64,000 nucleotides of DNA from contig DERO01000003.1 of assembly GCA_002360945.1 (NCBI GenBank), positions 1-64,000 of the forward strand. Reading direction: 5' to 3'. The notes under the pieces are model-generated. The model did no database searches and was not told where the DNA came from. It was given only the letters and a program-made list of their open reading frames with translations. A program made the translations under genes and the position numbers. Each line of letters starts with the position of its first letter. Positions within the stretch are counted from its first letter, which is position 1. This document shows, in pieces, positions 37,429-46,125 of the stretch. The DNA is from Leclercia adecarboxylata. GTDB lineage: Bacteria > Pseudomonadota > Gammaproteobacteria > Enterobacterales > Enterobacteriaceae.

Positions 37429-37747
37429 AGGGACCTCGTATCGGAATGTGTTGTTAAATTTATGTGTTGTTTTTGTTGTTTAATTGAAGCGTGAGAGCGG
37501 CAAGACGTGAAGGGACGAATAGGTCAACGACGGGTACTTTTCAGGCGGGTGTGAGATTTGTGATCGGGGTGGGGTTTGATGGGAGGTTTGTTCCCTCTCC
37601 CTTTGGGAGAGGGTTAGGGTGAGGGGAACAGACGATTAGGAACGGTGCAGTTGGCCTACCTGGAGAAGACCTTGACGTTTCACAGTTCAGCATTGTTGAA
37701 AATGGCGGTATTATAACCGCTTATTTTTAATGGCTTAGGATGATCGT
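37429..37747. other. hpaB upstream region
   Basis: About 320 bp between the divergent hpaB and a small membrane gene. It should hold promoters for both. It contains a CCCTCTCCC-type repeat (37593-37627) and, just ahead of hpaB, two direct copies of ATGTGTTGTT (37446-37455 and 37462-37471, 16 bp apart). Confidence 0.6.
37593..37627. repeat. Dispersed palindromic repeat, CCCTCTCCC type (copy 2)
   Basis: CCCTCTCCC/GGGAGAGGG hairpin with TTT loop (37593-37613) followed by TTAGGGTGAGGGG. Confidence 0.85.
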
Positions 37748-38152
37748 ATGACGATGGAACGTGTAATGGGGATACTGCCTGACGTAATTGCGCTATTTGC
37801 CGGTGGCCTGCTCACTTTCGTCATCTGCGAGTTAATGCAGAGGTTAGTAAAGTTCAAACGCTTTGCCACAGCGTACTTGTTCACATTCGTACCCTTTGGA
37901 TTGCTCATGCCATCAGTTATACGGGTATTAGTATTCCCATACATGGGCGTGATGAGCGGAATGAGTTATATCACGACAGCCGCAGCGACCTTGGTTGCGA
38001 TAATTTTTTATGTCGGTACGTTTTGCTGGACCGTTCTGACAGGTATGCCAAACAAAAGGCGATTTATTTATTGCCTGACCGCCTTTTACGTTGTGGGTAC
38101 TTTGTTTCTGCTTTATAGGGCGAATGATGCCAATGGTCCCGTGATTGAATGA
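37748..38152 (+). CDS. Hypothetical membrane protein, four predicted membrane segments
   Basis: A 134-residue protein with hydrophobic stretches at about 10-28, 40-58, 76-100 and 108-122. I do not recognise the family. AGGA lies 8 bp before ATG 37748. Its last codons overlap the next gene by 4 bp (ATGA), so the two are coupled and probably act together in the inner membrane. Base composition is lower in GC than the flanking hpa genes, which suggests it was acquired. It is inserted between hpaB and hpaA, transcribed the other way. Confidence 0.7.
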   Translation: MTMERVMGILPDVIALFAGGLLTFVICELMQRLVKFKRFATAYLFTFVPFGLLMPSVIRVLVFPYMGVMSGMSYITTAAATLVAIIFYVGTFCWTVLTGMPNKRRFIYCLTAFYVVGTLFLLYRANDANGPVIE

Positions 38153-38481
38153 TTACTCTCAATGGAAGAATGGCACTACACATGTGGTGTATAATGTTAA
38201 AGCCTCTTAAATGGTCGCTTCGCATTATCCTGTTTCTGGCAATTACGTTTCTGTTCCTGATAAGCGGCATTTTTGATCCCCTGGCTGAAAGCCTGAGAGT
38301 ACCCATCGCCAGATTTCTGACCTGGATTAACCATGATAATTTCACTCTGTATGCGGATTACTACTCGGACAATCTGGAAAATGCCTGGCTGTATATTTAT
38401 GTGTTCCTGAATGTCATCGTCGGCATAGTTTCTGTCGTAGCATTCGAGTATCTGGTTAAATTAGCCAAAAAGCATAACTAG
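38149..38481 (+). CDS. Hypothetical membrane protein, two predicted membrane segments
   Basis: A 110-residue protein with membrane segments at about 23-42 and 80-100 and a short polar loop rich in Asp, Asn and Tyr between them. No recognised family. The ATG at 38149 overlaps the preceding stop (ATGA), and there is no independent ribosome site, so translation is probably coupled; an internal ATG at 38194 is an alternative start. A good terminator follows, so this is a two-gene unit with the protein upstream. Confidence 0.65.
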   Translation: MITLNGRMALHMWCIMLKPLKWSLRIILFLAITFLFLISGIFDPLAESLRVPIARFLTWINHDNFTLYADYYSDNLENAWLYIYVFLNVIVGIVSVVAFEYLVKLAKKHN

Positions 38482-38494
38482 CTCCTTGATAATG

Positions 38495-38518
38495 GCCCGC
38501 ATAACGCGGGCTTTTTTA
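38495..38518 (+). terminator. Rho-independent terminator of the two-gene membrane unit
   Basis: GCCCGC (38495-38500) pairs with GCGGGC (38506-38511) around ATAAC, followed by TTTTTTATT. Confidence 0.92.
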
Positions 38519-38577
38519 TTCGACATTATACGGCGTCGAGTGTGGCGGTCAGGCTGTCAGGACAATGCGGTTATTGT

Positions 38578-38604
38578 GCCGGGTGGCGCTAACGCTTACC
38601 CGGC
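38578..38604. repeat. REP palindrome
   Basis: GCCGGGTGGCGCT and its imperfect complement CTTACCCGGC, separated by AACG. Same family as the other REP units in the window. Confidence 0.85.
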
Positions 38605-38627
38605 CTACGTGAGTGCGCCGGACGGTT

Positions 38628-38663
38628 CCCTCGCCCCTTTGGGGAGAGGGTTAGGGTGAGGGG
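38628..38663. repeat. Dispersed palindromic repeat, CCCTCTCCC type (copy 3)
   Basis: A variant copy, CCCTCGCCCC TTT GGGGAGAGGG with the TTAGGGTGAGGGG tail. Confidence 0.8.
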
Positions 38664-38861
38664 AACAGGCCGCACGCCCGCCCCGTAACCGCCTGCTTCT
38701 GGAAGCATGCTCGCAAAGTTCAAAGTAAACTGATGAAACACAGGGTTTTGGCTTTTTTTTTCGTTGAGTCGTAAGGTGCCTGTGTTGCGGCGATAACCGC
38801 AGCCGGGCGTGAGAACCTGAAAACATGAGGTAACTTCCATTCATAATGTAAGGAGTGCCTT

Positions 38862-39317
38862 ATGGCTAATATCCCAACCCCGTCTTACTCCAACTTCGAA
38901 GAAGACATAATCCACCAAATCATCACCCAACCCCTTCCGGCTTCGGCAGATCTCTTCGAGGTGGCAGACGCGCGCGCCGCATTTGTTTGCGTCCTCATCG
39001 ACACTCACGACGATGAAGCAAGCCATGCCCTGTGCGGGCGGTTATTGCAGGCGTTAGACCAGTTTCGCCATCTGTGCGATGAGGATTTACCGCCGCATCT
39101 CATCGAGCAGTTGATCGCGGGCGAAAGCGTAACCTCGTGTATCCCGGATTGCTGGCAGGAGACCGCCACTCTGGTGGAGTACGCCCAGGCGCTGACCCAG
39201 GCATTGCTGAGCAATACCCTGCCGCCGCCGGTGGCACAATCTTTAACGGGATTACTGCATGACGTGGTGTATTTGTTGGCGGAATTTGTGAAGGAGCCGT
39301 ACCTGACCATGCATTAA
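38862..39317 (+). CDS. Hypothetical protein, 151 aa
   Basis: I do not recognise this protein. It is acidic, mostly helical, with four scattered Cys and no signal or membrane segment, so probably cytoplasmic. The start at ATG 38862 is well supported by AAGGAG 10 bp upstream. Codon use is close to that of core genes, unlike the membrane pair before it. REP sequences lie on both sides. It is transcribed toward hpaA, with which it converges. Confidence 0.7.
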   Translation: MANIPTPSYSNFEEDIIHQIITQPLPASADLFEVADARAAFVCVLIDTHDDEASHALCGRLLQALDQFRHLCDEDLPPHLIEQLIAGESVTSCIPDCWQETATLVEYAQALTQALLSNTLPPPVAQSLTGLLHDVVYLLAEFVKEPYLTMH

Positions 39318-39334
39318 TCCTGTGCGGCCTGGTT

Positions 39335-39401
39335 GCCGGGTGGCGCTAACGCTTACCCGGCCTACGGTTTCGTAGCCCCGGTAAGCGAAGCGCCACCGGG
39401 G
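39335..39401. repeat. Pair of REP palindromes (BIME)
   Basis: GCCGGGTGGCGC...TTACCCGGC (39335-39361) and CCCCGGTAAGCG...CCACCGGGG (39376-39401), between two convergent genes. Confidence 0.88.
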
Positions 39402-39406
39402 GATAC

Positions 39407-40297
39407 TCACGACACCGGCACTTTCTGCGCCCGATACCTGCTCGGCGAGCACCCCACCAGCCGGTTAAAAAACCGTGCGAAATAGGCCGGGTCTTTAAAC
39501 CCCAGCTGCCAGGCAATTTCGTTCACCGCGCTGTCGGAAAAGACCAGCAGCCGCTTAGCCTCGCGCAGCTGGCGATCGAAGATCAGCCGTTTTGGCGGGC
39601 GGTTGGCGAAGCGGCGGCAGATGTCGGTCAGCCGCGATTCGGTAAGATGCAGTTCGCTGGCGTAATCCGGCACCGTCCAGTGCTGGTGGAAATGCCCGTC
39701 CACCATCTTGTTGAAACGCTGGAATAGTTTCAGCTCGCCGCGCATACCGCAGGCCTCGTGATCGTCAAGACGGACGTTGCGCAGCAGCAGGGTAAATACC
39801 GCCTGCGCCAGCAGCACCAGGGTATGTTCCCCACCGGGCAGCTGGGCGGTGGACTCCCGTTCAATCAGCCGCCAGTAGTGGCTGAGCGCCGTCAGCTCAT
39901 CCGGTTTATCGGCTAAAGAGAGGCAGATCCCCGGCAGGCCGAAAGCCTCCCGGGTGCCGGGGTAGAGCACCTCCAGCAGCGGCCAGATCAGATCCTCATG
40001 CACCGTCAGCACGTGGCCGTCGCTGTCCGATTCGGTGAAAAACGCGTGCGGCACCGACGGCGGGGTCAGGACAAACAGCGGGGCCTGCACCGAGTAGCGA
40101 TGATCGTCCAGCTGCAGCTCAATCTGCCCGGTATCCAGAAAGTGCATCTGAAAATAGTGATCGTGGCGATGCGCCTGCATATCGCGGCCAAAAAAGGCCG
40201 CCATACGACTAAACGACTGATAATGCACATCGTCCGTACCCAGACTCTCGTCGTACTCTTTGCTGATGTCGATATTAGCAATCGGGCTCTGGCACAT
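39407..40297 (-). CDS. hpaA: HpaA, AraC-family activator of hpaBC
   Basis: A 296-residue regulator close to E. coli HpaA (NIDISKEYDESLGTDDVHYQSF at the start). The N-terminal cupin domain has AHRHDHYFQMHFLDTGQIELQ and LFVLTPPSVPHAF. The C-terminal AraC-type HTH (about 190-290) includes LTDICRRFANRPPKRLIFDRQ and NEIAWQLGFKDPAYFARFF. In E. coli W it binds 4-hydroxyphenylacetate and activates hpaBC. Here hpaBC is 1.9 kb away beyond three inserted genes. GGAG precedes the ATG; hpaX ends 10 bp upstream. Confidence 0.96.
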   Translation of the reverse strand: MCQSPIANIDISKEYDESLGTDDVHYQSFSRMAAFFGRDMQAHRHDHYFQMHFLDTGQIELQLDDHRYSVQAPLFVLTPPSVPHAFFTESDSDGHVLTVHEDLIWPLLEVLYPGTREAFGLPGICLSLADKPDELTALSHYWRLIERESTAQLPGGEHTLVLLAQAVFTLLLRNVRLDDHEACGMRGELKLFQRFNKMVDGHFHQHWTVPDYASELHLTESRLTDICRRFANRPPKRLIFDRQLREAKRLLVFSDSAVNEIAWQLGFKDPAYFARFFNRLVGCSPSRYRAQKVPVS

Positions 40298-40306
40298 AGC
40301 CGCTCC

Positions 40307-41653
40307 TTAATGGATCTTCTGCGCCGCCATCCCCGGCGCGCTGTCACGGCTCTCCTGGCGGGTCATCGGGATCCGGGTCAGCACCAGCGCACCCACCACC
40401 AGCAATCCGGCCACGAACCACAGTCCCGAGCTGAAGCTGCCGGTCGCGTCACGCAGAATGCCGATCAGCAGCGGGCTGACGGCGGATCCGACGTTACCGA
40501 TGGCATTGATCACCGCCAGCGCTACCGCACGGGACTGCAGGCTAATAACCCGATCCGGGGTGGTCCAGAAGATCGCCATGGCGGTAAATGATCCGGTTGA
40601 GGCCATGATGATGCCAAGCAGCTGGATCAGGCTGTGATCCGTTGCCGACGCCAGCAGCCATCCCGCCGCCGCGAACAGGTACGGCAGGATGGTGTGCTTT
40701 TTTCGCTCTTTCAGCCTGTCCGAGCGGCGGCTCCACCACAGCATCCCGAGAATGGTACAAAACTGCGGGATCGCCGCCAGCAGGCCAATCACGATATTGC
40801 TGCTGCCGGTGTTAAAGCTCTGGAGGATCTGCGGCGTCCAGATGTTAATGGCGCTCAGGGTGTTGGTCAGGCAGAAGTAGGCCAGGGTGTAGAGCAGCAC
40901 CGCCGGGGTCAGCACTTCGCGCAGCGTCGAGCGCGGCGTGGCGGCGTGCGCCACGGCATTCTCCTGCTCGCGGGCGATCATCGTTTTCAGGGTCTGCTTC
41001 TCTTCCTCGTCCAGCCAGGTAGCCTGATCCGGCGTGTCGTTGAGGAAGAACCAGGTCACCACGCCGAGCACCACCGACGGCAGCCCCTCCAGCAGGAACA
41101 GCCACTGCCAGCCCTTCAGGTTCCATACCCCGTCCAGTGCCAGAATATAGCCCGAAAGGATCGAGCCCAGCATCATGGTCACCGGCATGGCGATCATAAA
41201 GAGCGCGTTGGCGCGGGCGCGGTGATAGGCGGGGAACCACCAGGTGAGATAGACCAGGATCCCTGGCAGAAAACCGGCTTCGGCGATCCCCACCAGCATG
41301 CGCAGGATGTAGAGCGTCTGCGGGCTGGTGGCGAACATAGTGCAGGTTGAGGCGATGCCCCACACCACCATGATCCCGGCGATCCAGCGGCGCGCGCCGA
41401 TCTTCGCCAGCATGATGTTGCTCGGGATCCCGCACAGCACGTAGGTGACGTAAAACAGCGTGGCGGCCAGGCCAAACATCGTCGAGGTCAGGCCCAGATC
41501 CTTGCCCATCGTCAGCCCGGCAAAGCCGATGTTGATGCGGTCGAGGAACGAGAAGACAAACAGGATAAAGAGAAACACGATCAAACGACGGAACAGCTTA
41601 TTAATGACGCGATGTTCAACGGCTTTATTATCTTGCAGGGTAGAGGTCGTCAT
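40307..41653 (-). CDS. hpaX: HpaX, 4-hydroxyphenylacetate permease (MFS)
   Basis: About 448 residues with 12 membrane segments of the anion:cation symporter branch of the major facilitator superfamily. It carries FSFLDRINIGFAGLTMGKDLGL near the N-terminus and the WGIAS...LRMLVGIAEAGFLPG stretch typical of HpaX and related aromatic-acid permeases. I prefer ATG 41653 because GGAG lies 7 bp upstream; ATG 41674 abuts the hpaI stop and adds seven residues. It imports hydroxyphenylacetates for the pathway encoded around it. Confidence 0.95.
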   Translation of the reverse strand: MTTSTLQDNKAVEHRVINKLFRRLIVFLFILFVFSFLDRINIGFAGLTMGKDLGLTSTMFGLAATLFYVTYVLCGIPSNIMLAKIGARRWIAGIMVVWGIASTCTMFATSPQTLYILRMLVGIAEAGFLPGILVYLTWWFPAYHRARANALFMIAMPVTMMLGSILSGYILALDGVWNLKGWQWLFLLEGLPSVVLGVVTWFFLNDTPDQATWLDEEEKQTLKTMIAREQENAVAHAATPRSTLREVLTPAVLLYTLAYFCLTNTLSAINIWTPQILQSFNTGSSNIVIGLLAAIPQFCTILGMLWWSRRSDRLKERKKHTILPYLFAAAGWLLASATDHSLIQLLGIIMASTGSFTAMAIFWTTPDRVISLQSRAVALAVINAIGNVGSAVSPLLIGILRDATGSFSSGLWFVAGLLVVGALVLTRIPMTRQESRDSAPGMAAQKIH

Positions 41654-41674
41654 GGTGCGCTCCAGATCGTACAT

Positions 41675-42472
41675 TCAGTAGACGGATTTATTGTTATTAA
41701 CTGACGTAACCGGTTTTTCGATAAAGCGTGCCGCCAGCGCCTCGGCGCCACGGGCGAGCAGGGTGGTGTCGACGCCGACGGCGACAAACAGCGCCCCGAG
41801 TTCGAGATAGCGCCGGGCCAGCTGTTCGTTGGCCATCAGGATCCCGGGGGCTTTGCCCGCAGCACGGATCTGGGCGATGGCCTGTTCGATAGCGGCCTGC
41901 ACCTCCGGGTGCTGGGGATTACCGGCAAAGCCCATGTCAGCGCTGAGATCCGCCGGGCCGATAAACACCCCGTCCACCCCTTCCACATCGAGGATCTGCG
42001 GCAGGTTTTTCAGCGCCTCGCGGGTTTCGATCTGCACCAGCACGCACATGGCGTCGTTGGCCTGCTGCAGGTAATCCGGGATGCGGTTCCAGCGTGACGC
42101 CCGCGCCAGCGCGCTGCCAACGCCGCGAATACCCGCAGGCGGATAACGTGTCGAGCGCACCGCCAGCCGGGCTTCGTCGGCGTTTTGCACCATTGGTACC
42201 AGCAGGGTCTGCGCACCCACGTCGAGCAGCTGTTTGATCTGCACCGGGTCGTTCCACGACGGGCGCACCACCGGCTGGCTCGGATAAGAGGCGATGGCCT
42301 GGAGTTGAGTTAAGACCGTTTGCACGCTGTTCGGCGCGTGCTCGCCGTCGATCAGCAGCCAGTCGAAGCCCGCTCCCGCCAGCAGTTCGGCGCTGTAGCT
42401 GCTGGTCAGCCCCAGCCATAAGCCGATTTGCGGACGACCTGCTTTCAGCGCCTCTTTGAATACGTTCTGCAT
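41675..42472 (-). CDS. hpaI: HpaI, 4-hydroxy-2-oxoheptanedioate aldolase
   Basis: A 265-residue class II metal-dependent aldolase splitting 4-hydroxy-2-oxoheptanedioate into pyruvate and succinate semialdehyde. It shows [32 protein letters not shown], then [27 protein letters not shown] and the metal-ligand region VQIETREAL...[16 protein letters not shown] precedes ATG 42472; a longer in-frame extension runs into hpaH and is not coding. Succinate semialdehyde is finished by an ALDH such as the Sad-like enzyme at 7755 or GabD. Confidence 0.97.
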   Translation of the reverse strand: MQNVFKEALKAGRPQIGLWLGLTSSYSAELLAGAGFDWLLIDGEHAPNSVQTVLTQLQAIASYPSQPVVRPSWNDPVQIKQLLDVGAQTLLVPMVQNADEARLAVRSTRYPPAGIRGVGSALARASRWNRIPDYLQQANDAMCVLVQIETREALKNLPQILDVEGVDGVFIGPADLSADMGFAGNPQHPEVQAAIEQAIAQIRAAGKAPGILMANEQLARRYLELGALFVAVGVDTTLLARGAEALAARFIEKPVTSVNNNKSVY

Positions 42473-42482
42473 GACGAACTCC

Positions 42483-43286
42483 TTATACAAAGCGGCAGCT
42501 GATGGAGCCCATGTTGCCGTAGTCAACATGGAAGGTGTCGCCCTTGCTGGCGGTGACCGGGCGGGTGAAGGAGCCGCCGAGGATGATCTGCCCCGGCTCC
42601 AGCTGCACGTCGTACGGCGCCAGCTTGTTCGCCAGCCAGGCCACGCCGTTGGCCGGGTGGTTGAGCACGCCTGCGGCAACGCCGGTCTCTTCAATCACCC
42701 CGTTGCGGTAGAGCAGGGCGGAGATCCAGCGCAGATCCAGCTCGTCAGGGCGGATCGGGCGGCCACCGAGGATCACCCCGGCGTTGGCGGCGTTATCGGA
42801 GATGGTGTCGAACACTTTGCGCGGACGCTGGGTTTCAGGGTCGATGTTGTGGCAGCGGGCGTCGATCAGCTCCAGAGCCGGGATCACGTAGTCGGTGGCG
42901 TTGTAGACGTCGAACATCGTGCAGTTCGGGCCGCGGAGCGGTTTCGCCAGCACGAAGGCCAGCTCCACTTCGATGCGCGGGACGATAAAGCGGCCGGTGG
43001 GGATGTCGCTGCCGTCGTGGAAAAACATGTCGTCGAGCAGGGCACCGTAGTCCGGCTCGCTGATCTGCGAGCTGGCCTGCATCGCTTTGGAGGTCAGGCC
43101 GATCTTGTGGCCTTTCAGGGTGCGGCCTTCGGCGATTTTCAGGCTCACCCATTCGCGCTGCACGGCGTAGGCGTCTTCAATGGTGATCGCCGGGTAATCC
43201 AGCGAGATCGCGCGGATCTGCTCCCGGGTCTGTTCCGCCTGATGCAGGCGATGGGCAATCAGGGTATGGGTGTGTTTATCGAGCAT
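42483..43286 (-). CDS. hpaH: HpaH, 2-oxo-hept-3-ene-1,7-dioate hydratase
   Basis: A 267-residue hydratase of the fumarylacetoacetase-like/MhpD group. It adds water to 2-oxo-hept-4-ene-1,7-dioate to give 4-hydroxy-2-oxoheptanedioate, the HpaI substrate. [29 protein letters not shown] and [14 protein letters not shown] are family blocks containing the metal ligands. AGGA precedes ATG 43286; hpaI begins 10 bp after its stop. A pair of inverted repeats separates it from hpaF. Confidence 0.97.
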   Translation of the reverse strand: MLDKHTHTLIAHRLHQAEQTREQIRAISLDYPAITIEDAYAVQREWVSLKIAEGRTLKGHKIGLTSKAMQASSQISEPDYGALLDDMFFHDGSDIPTGRFIVPRIEVELAFVLAKPLRGPNCTMFDVYNATDYVIPALELIDARCHNIDPETQRPRKVFDTISDNAANAGVILGGRPIRPDELDLRWISALLYRNGVIEETGVAAGVLNHPANGVAWLANKLAPYDVQLEPGQIILGGSFTRPVTASKGDTFHVDYGNMGSISCRFV

Positions 43287-43313
43287 GGCGATATCCTGTT
43301 TTATGTTTTTTCT

Positions 43314-43400
43314 CCCTCTCCCTGTGGGAGAGGGCCGGGGTGAGGGCATCAGGCCGCAGAGATTTCCCCTCACCCTAACCCTCTCCCAAAGGGAGAGGGG
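43314..43400. repeat. Inverted pair of CCCTCTCCC-type repeats (copies 4 and 5)
   Basis: Copy 4 (43314-43346, hairpin loop TGT) and copy 5 (43366-43400, loop AAA) point toward each other, so the pair could also fold as one long stem on the hpa transcript between hpaF and hpaH. Confidence 0.85.
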
Positions 43401-43415
43401 ACAGACCGTGCGGTG

Positions 43416-43796
43416 TTATTTAAACAAGGCGTGCACGTTGTTCTGTTTGAAGTTCAGCGTTGGGTGCAGCTCTTCGATTTCAAACGACAGCGCCAGGTAG
43501 CGGGCGTCCATCAGCCCGGCGAAATGGTCTTTAATCAGCGCAAACAGCATTTCGCCCACCTGCTGACGGCTCTCCAGGCTGCGCCCGGCACCAATCTTCA
43601 GCGTCATGTGCACAAAGGCGTAGTCGTGCTGGCCGTCGGCCATCTGCCAGGTGTCCACCCAGTGCGCGCGGCTGCGGATCCCGCCGAGGGGGAAGATCCC
43701 GGTGGCGGCAAGCGCCTCGTTGACGCGGGCGAACAGGCCCGGCAGGTCGGCCTGCTCACGGATGTTCTCGGTACATTCGACAATAAAGTGCGGCAT
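43416..43796 (-). CDS. hpaF: HpaF, 5-carboxymethyl-2-hydroxymuconate delta-isomerase
   Basis: A 126-residue tautomerase-superfamily enzyme, isomerising 5-carboxymethyl-2-hydroxymuconate to its 2-oxo form. The mature protein begins with the catalytic Pro (Met-Pro-His-Phe-Ile-Val-Glu), as in E. coli CHMI, and ends SLEIEELHP-like (SFEIEELHPTLNFKQNN). AAGGA precedes the ATG. It follows hpaD by 9 bp. Confidence 0.96.
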   Translation of the reverse strand: MPHFIVECTENIREQADLPGLFARVNEALAATGIFPLGGIRSRAHWVDTWQMADGQHDYAFVHMTLKIGAGRSLESRQQVGEMLFALIKDHFAGLMDARYLALSFEIEELHPTLNFKQNNVHALFK

Positions 43797-43805
43797 GGGG
43801 CGTCC

Positions 43806-44657
43806 TTAAGCGGGCAGAGGGAAGACGGCGTTAACCTGGCCGGTGCCGGAGCTGGGGAACAGCTCGGTGAGAAACTCCACCTTGCCGTCGTATTTGTCCC
43901 AGCCGAGCAGGCCGAGCAGCATCACCGTGTCGTGCATGTTGCCTTCGCCGTAGCAGTAGTCGGCATACTCCGGCAGCATGCTGCAGAACTCTTTGAACTG
44001 CCCTTCGCGCCACAGCTTCACCACCCGCTCGTCCATCTGACGGTCGAACTCGCGGGTGTAGCTGTTCATCCCCTCTTCGGCACGCTGGTCGTCAATAAAG
44101 CGGTGCGACAGCGAGCCGCTGGCGAGCACTGCCACGGTGCCATCATATTTTTCAATGGCGCTGACGATGGCCTCACCCAGCCTGCGGCTGTCGGCAAAGT
44201 CGTGAACCGTGCAGAACGCCGAGATGGAGACGACTTTGAAGTGCTTATCCGCATTCATGTAGCGCATCGGCACCAGGGTGCCGTACTCCAGCTTCAGGCT
44301 CGGGATGTTGTGCGCTTTGGCGCGCACGCCCATCGCCACCGCTTCGTCGGCGATCAGCTGGCCCAGCTCGGGGTTGCCGTCGTAGTCGTAGGTCATGTCG
44401 CGGATAAAGTGCGGTAGCTCGTTGCTGGTGTAGATGCCTTTAAAATGGTCCGCACAGTTGATGTGGTACGCGCTGTTCACCAGCCAGTGGGTGTCGAAGA
44501 CGATAATGGTATCCACCCCCAGCTCGCGGCAGCGTCTGCTGATCTCTTTATGTCCGTCGATGGCTCCCTGACGGCAGCCAAAGTTTTTGCCCGGTATCTC
44601 TGAGAGATACATCGACGGCACGTGGGTGATTTTTGCGGCTAACGCTAACTTGCCCAT
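43806..44657 (-). CDS. hpaD: HpaD, homoprotocatechuate 2,3-dioxygenase
   Basis: A 283-residue extradiol ring-cleavage dioxygenase of the LigB (class III) type, opening 3,4-dihydroxyphenylacetate. It has the iron-ligand His region KITHVPSMYLSE at the N-terminus, VFDTHWLVNSAYHINC, and the C-terminal half with LASGSLSHRFIDD. This is the E. coli-type enzyme, distinct from the vicinal-oxygen-chelate HPCD of Gram-positives. It follows hpaE by 1 bp. Confidence 0.97.
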   Translation of the reverse strand: MGKLALAAKITHVPSMYLSEIPGKNFGCRQGAIDGHKEISRRCRELGVDTIIVFDTHWLVNSAYHINCADHFKGIYTSNELPHFIRDMTYDYDGNPELGQLIADEAVAMGVRAKAHNIPSLKLEYGTLVPMRYMNADKHFKVVSISAFCTVHDFADSRRLGEAIVSAIEKYDGTVAVLASGSLSHRFIDDQRAEEGMNSYTREFDRQMDERVVKLWREGQFKEFCSMLPEYADYCYGEGNMHDTVMLLGLLGWDKYDGKVEFLTELFPSSGTGQVNAVFPLPA

Positions 44658-44658
44658 C

Positions 44659-46125
44659 TCATACCCCCCATTTCGGGATTGGGTGGTCGCCCATGGAGAT
44701 GCAGACGTTTTTCATCTCCGCGAACACCTCGAAGCTGTACTCGCCGCCTTCGCGGCCGGTGCCGGAGGCCTTCACGCCGCCAAACGGCTGGCGCAGATCG
44801 CGCACGTTCTGGGTGTTCACAAACACCATGCCCGCTTCGATATTGCGCGCCAGGCGCAGCACCTTGCTGACGTCCTGGGTCCAGATGTAGGACGCCAGGC
44901 CGTACTCCACGTCGTTCGCCAGGCGCAGCCCTTCCGCTTCGTCCTTAAACGGCAGCAGGCAGGCCACCGGGCCGAAGATCTCCTCCTGGGCCACGCGCAT
45001 GCGGTTGTCGACATCCGCCAGCACCGTCGGGCGCAGGAAGTTGCCGCCCTTCAGGTGCGCGGGCAGGTCGGTCGGTTTGTCCGGGCCGCCCGCCAGCAGG
45101 GTGGCGCCTTCTTCAATGCCGAGGCGGATATAGCCGGAGACTTTCTCCCAGTGCTGCTGGCTGATGAGCGCGCCAATCTGAGTGTTTGGATCGGTCGGGT
45201 CGCCCACGCGCAGGCGGTTGGCGCGCTCGGCAAAGCGTTTGACGAATTCCGGGTAGATGCTCTGCTGAATGAAGATGCGTGAGCCGGCGGTGCAGCGCTC
45301 GCCGTTGATGGAGAAGATGGTGAACAGGGCGGCGTCCAGAGCGCGTTCGATATCGGCATCTTCAAACACCAGCACCGGGGATTTACCGCCCAGCTCCATG
45401 GAGTACTTTTTCAGCCCGGCGGTCTGCATGATCCGCCGTCCGGTGGCGGTGCCGCCGGTAAAGGAGACGGCGCGCACGTCATGATGGCGCACCAGCGCGT
45501 CACCTGCGGTGGCACCGTAGCCCTGCACCACGTTCAGCACGCCCGCCGGAATGCCCGCCTCCAGCGCCAGCTCGCCCAGACGGTCGGCGGTGAGCGGGGA
45601 GAGTTCAGACATCTTTAATACGGCGGTATTGCCCAGCGCCAGGCAGGGCGCGACTTTCCAGGTGGCGGTCATGAATGGCACGTTCCACGGTGACACCAGA
45701 GCGCAAACCCCCACCGGCTGCACCAGGGTGTAGTTGAGCATCTTGTCGTCGACCGGGTAGGTCTTGCCGTTCATCTGCTGGCACACCTCGGCGAAGAACT
45801 CGAAGTTGTGCGACGCGCGGGGGATGAGGACGTTTTTAGTCTGGTGGATCGGCAGGCCGGTGTCGGCGGTTTCCATGGCGGCGATCCCGGGCACGTTCTG
45901 GTCGATCAGATCCCCCAGGCGACGCATCAGGCGCGCGCGCTCTTTCATCGGCAGGTTGGCCCATTTCGGGAACGCTGCTTTCGCGGCGTCTACCGCCTGG
46001 TTAATCTCGGCTTCACCGCCCGAGGCGACCTCCGCCAGTACCTCGCCGGTGGCCGGGTTGGTGGTGTGGAAGTACTCGTTACCCGCCACGTTCTTGCCGT
46101 TGATCCAGTGGTTAATCTTTTTCAT
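44659..46125 (-). CDS. hpaE: HpaE, 5-carboxymethyl-2-hydroxymuconate semialdehyde dehydrogenase
   Basis: A 488-residue NAD-dependent aldehyde dehydrogenase, oxidising the ring-cleavage product. It has SPWNVPFMTATWK for cofactor binding, general base E244 in SMELGGKSP, and nucleophile C278 in GERCTAGSRI. The start overlaps the hpaG stop by one base (TAATG), with GAGGAG upstream. It sits between hpaG and hpaD as in E. coli. Confidence 0.97.
   Translation of the reverse strand: MKKINHWINGKNVAGNEYFHTTNPATGEVLAEVASGGEAEINQAVDAAKAAFPKWANLPMKERARLMRRLGDLIDQNVPGIAAMETADTGLPIHQTKNVLIPRASHNFEFFAEVCQQMNGKTYPVDDKMLNYTLVQPVGVCALVSPWNVPFMTATWKVAPCLALGNTAVLKMSELSPLTADRLGELALEAGIPAGVLNVVQGYGATAGDALVRHHDVRAVSFTGGTATGRRIMQTAGLKKYSMELGGKSPVLVFEDADIERALDAALFTIFSINGERCTAGSRIFIQQSIYPEFVKRFAERANRLRVGDPTDPNTQIGALISQQHWEKVSGYIRLGIEEGATLLAGGPDKPTDLPAHLKGGNFLRPTVLADVDNRMRVAQEEIFGPVACLLPFKDEAEGLRLANDVEYGLASYIWTQDVSKVLRLARNIEAGMVFVNTQNVRDLRQPFGGVKASGTGREGGEYSFEVFAEMKNVCISMGDHPIPKWGV

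Larger units (their letters stand above)
38519..38861. other. Intergenic region with REP and palindromic repeat
   Basis: About 340 bp with one REP unit and one CCCTCTCCC-type repeat in its first half. The second half (about 38690-38860) should hold the promoter of the next gene; I can point to no clear -35/-10 pair. Confidence 0.6.

Noticed and set aside
37552..37570. CRP-like site near TGTGAGATTTGTGATC
   Set aside because: The second half should read TCACA; it does not, so the match is chance.
42473..42694. N-terminal extension of hpaI into hpaH
   Set aside because: The extension translates to low-complexity Ser/Arg/Ala sequence and overlaps hpaH; ATG 42472 has AGGAG and matches E. coli HpaI.
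37593..43400. Repeats as a possible CRISPR array
   Set aside because: Copies are kilobases apart, palindromic, variable in orientation and without regular spacers or cas genes.
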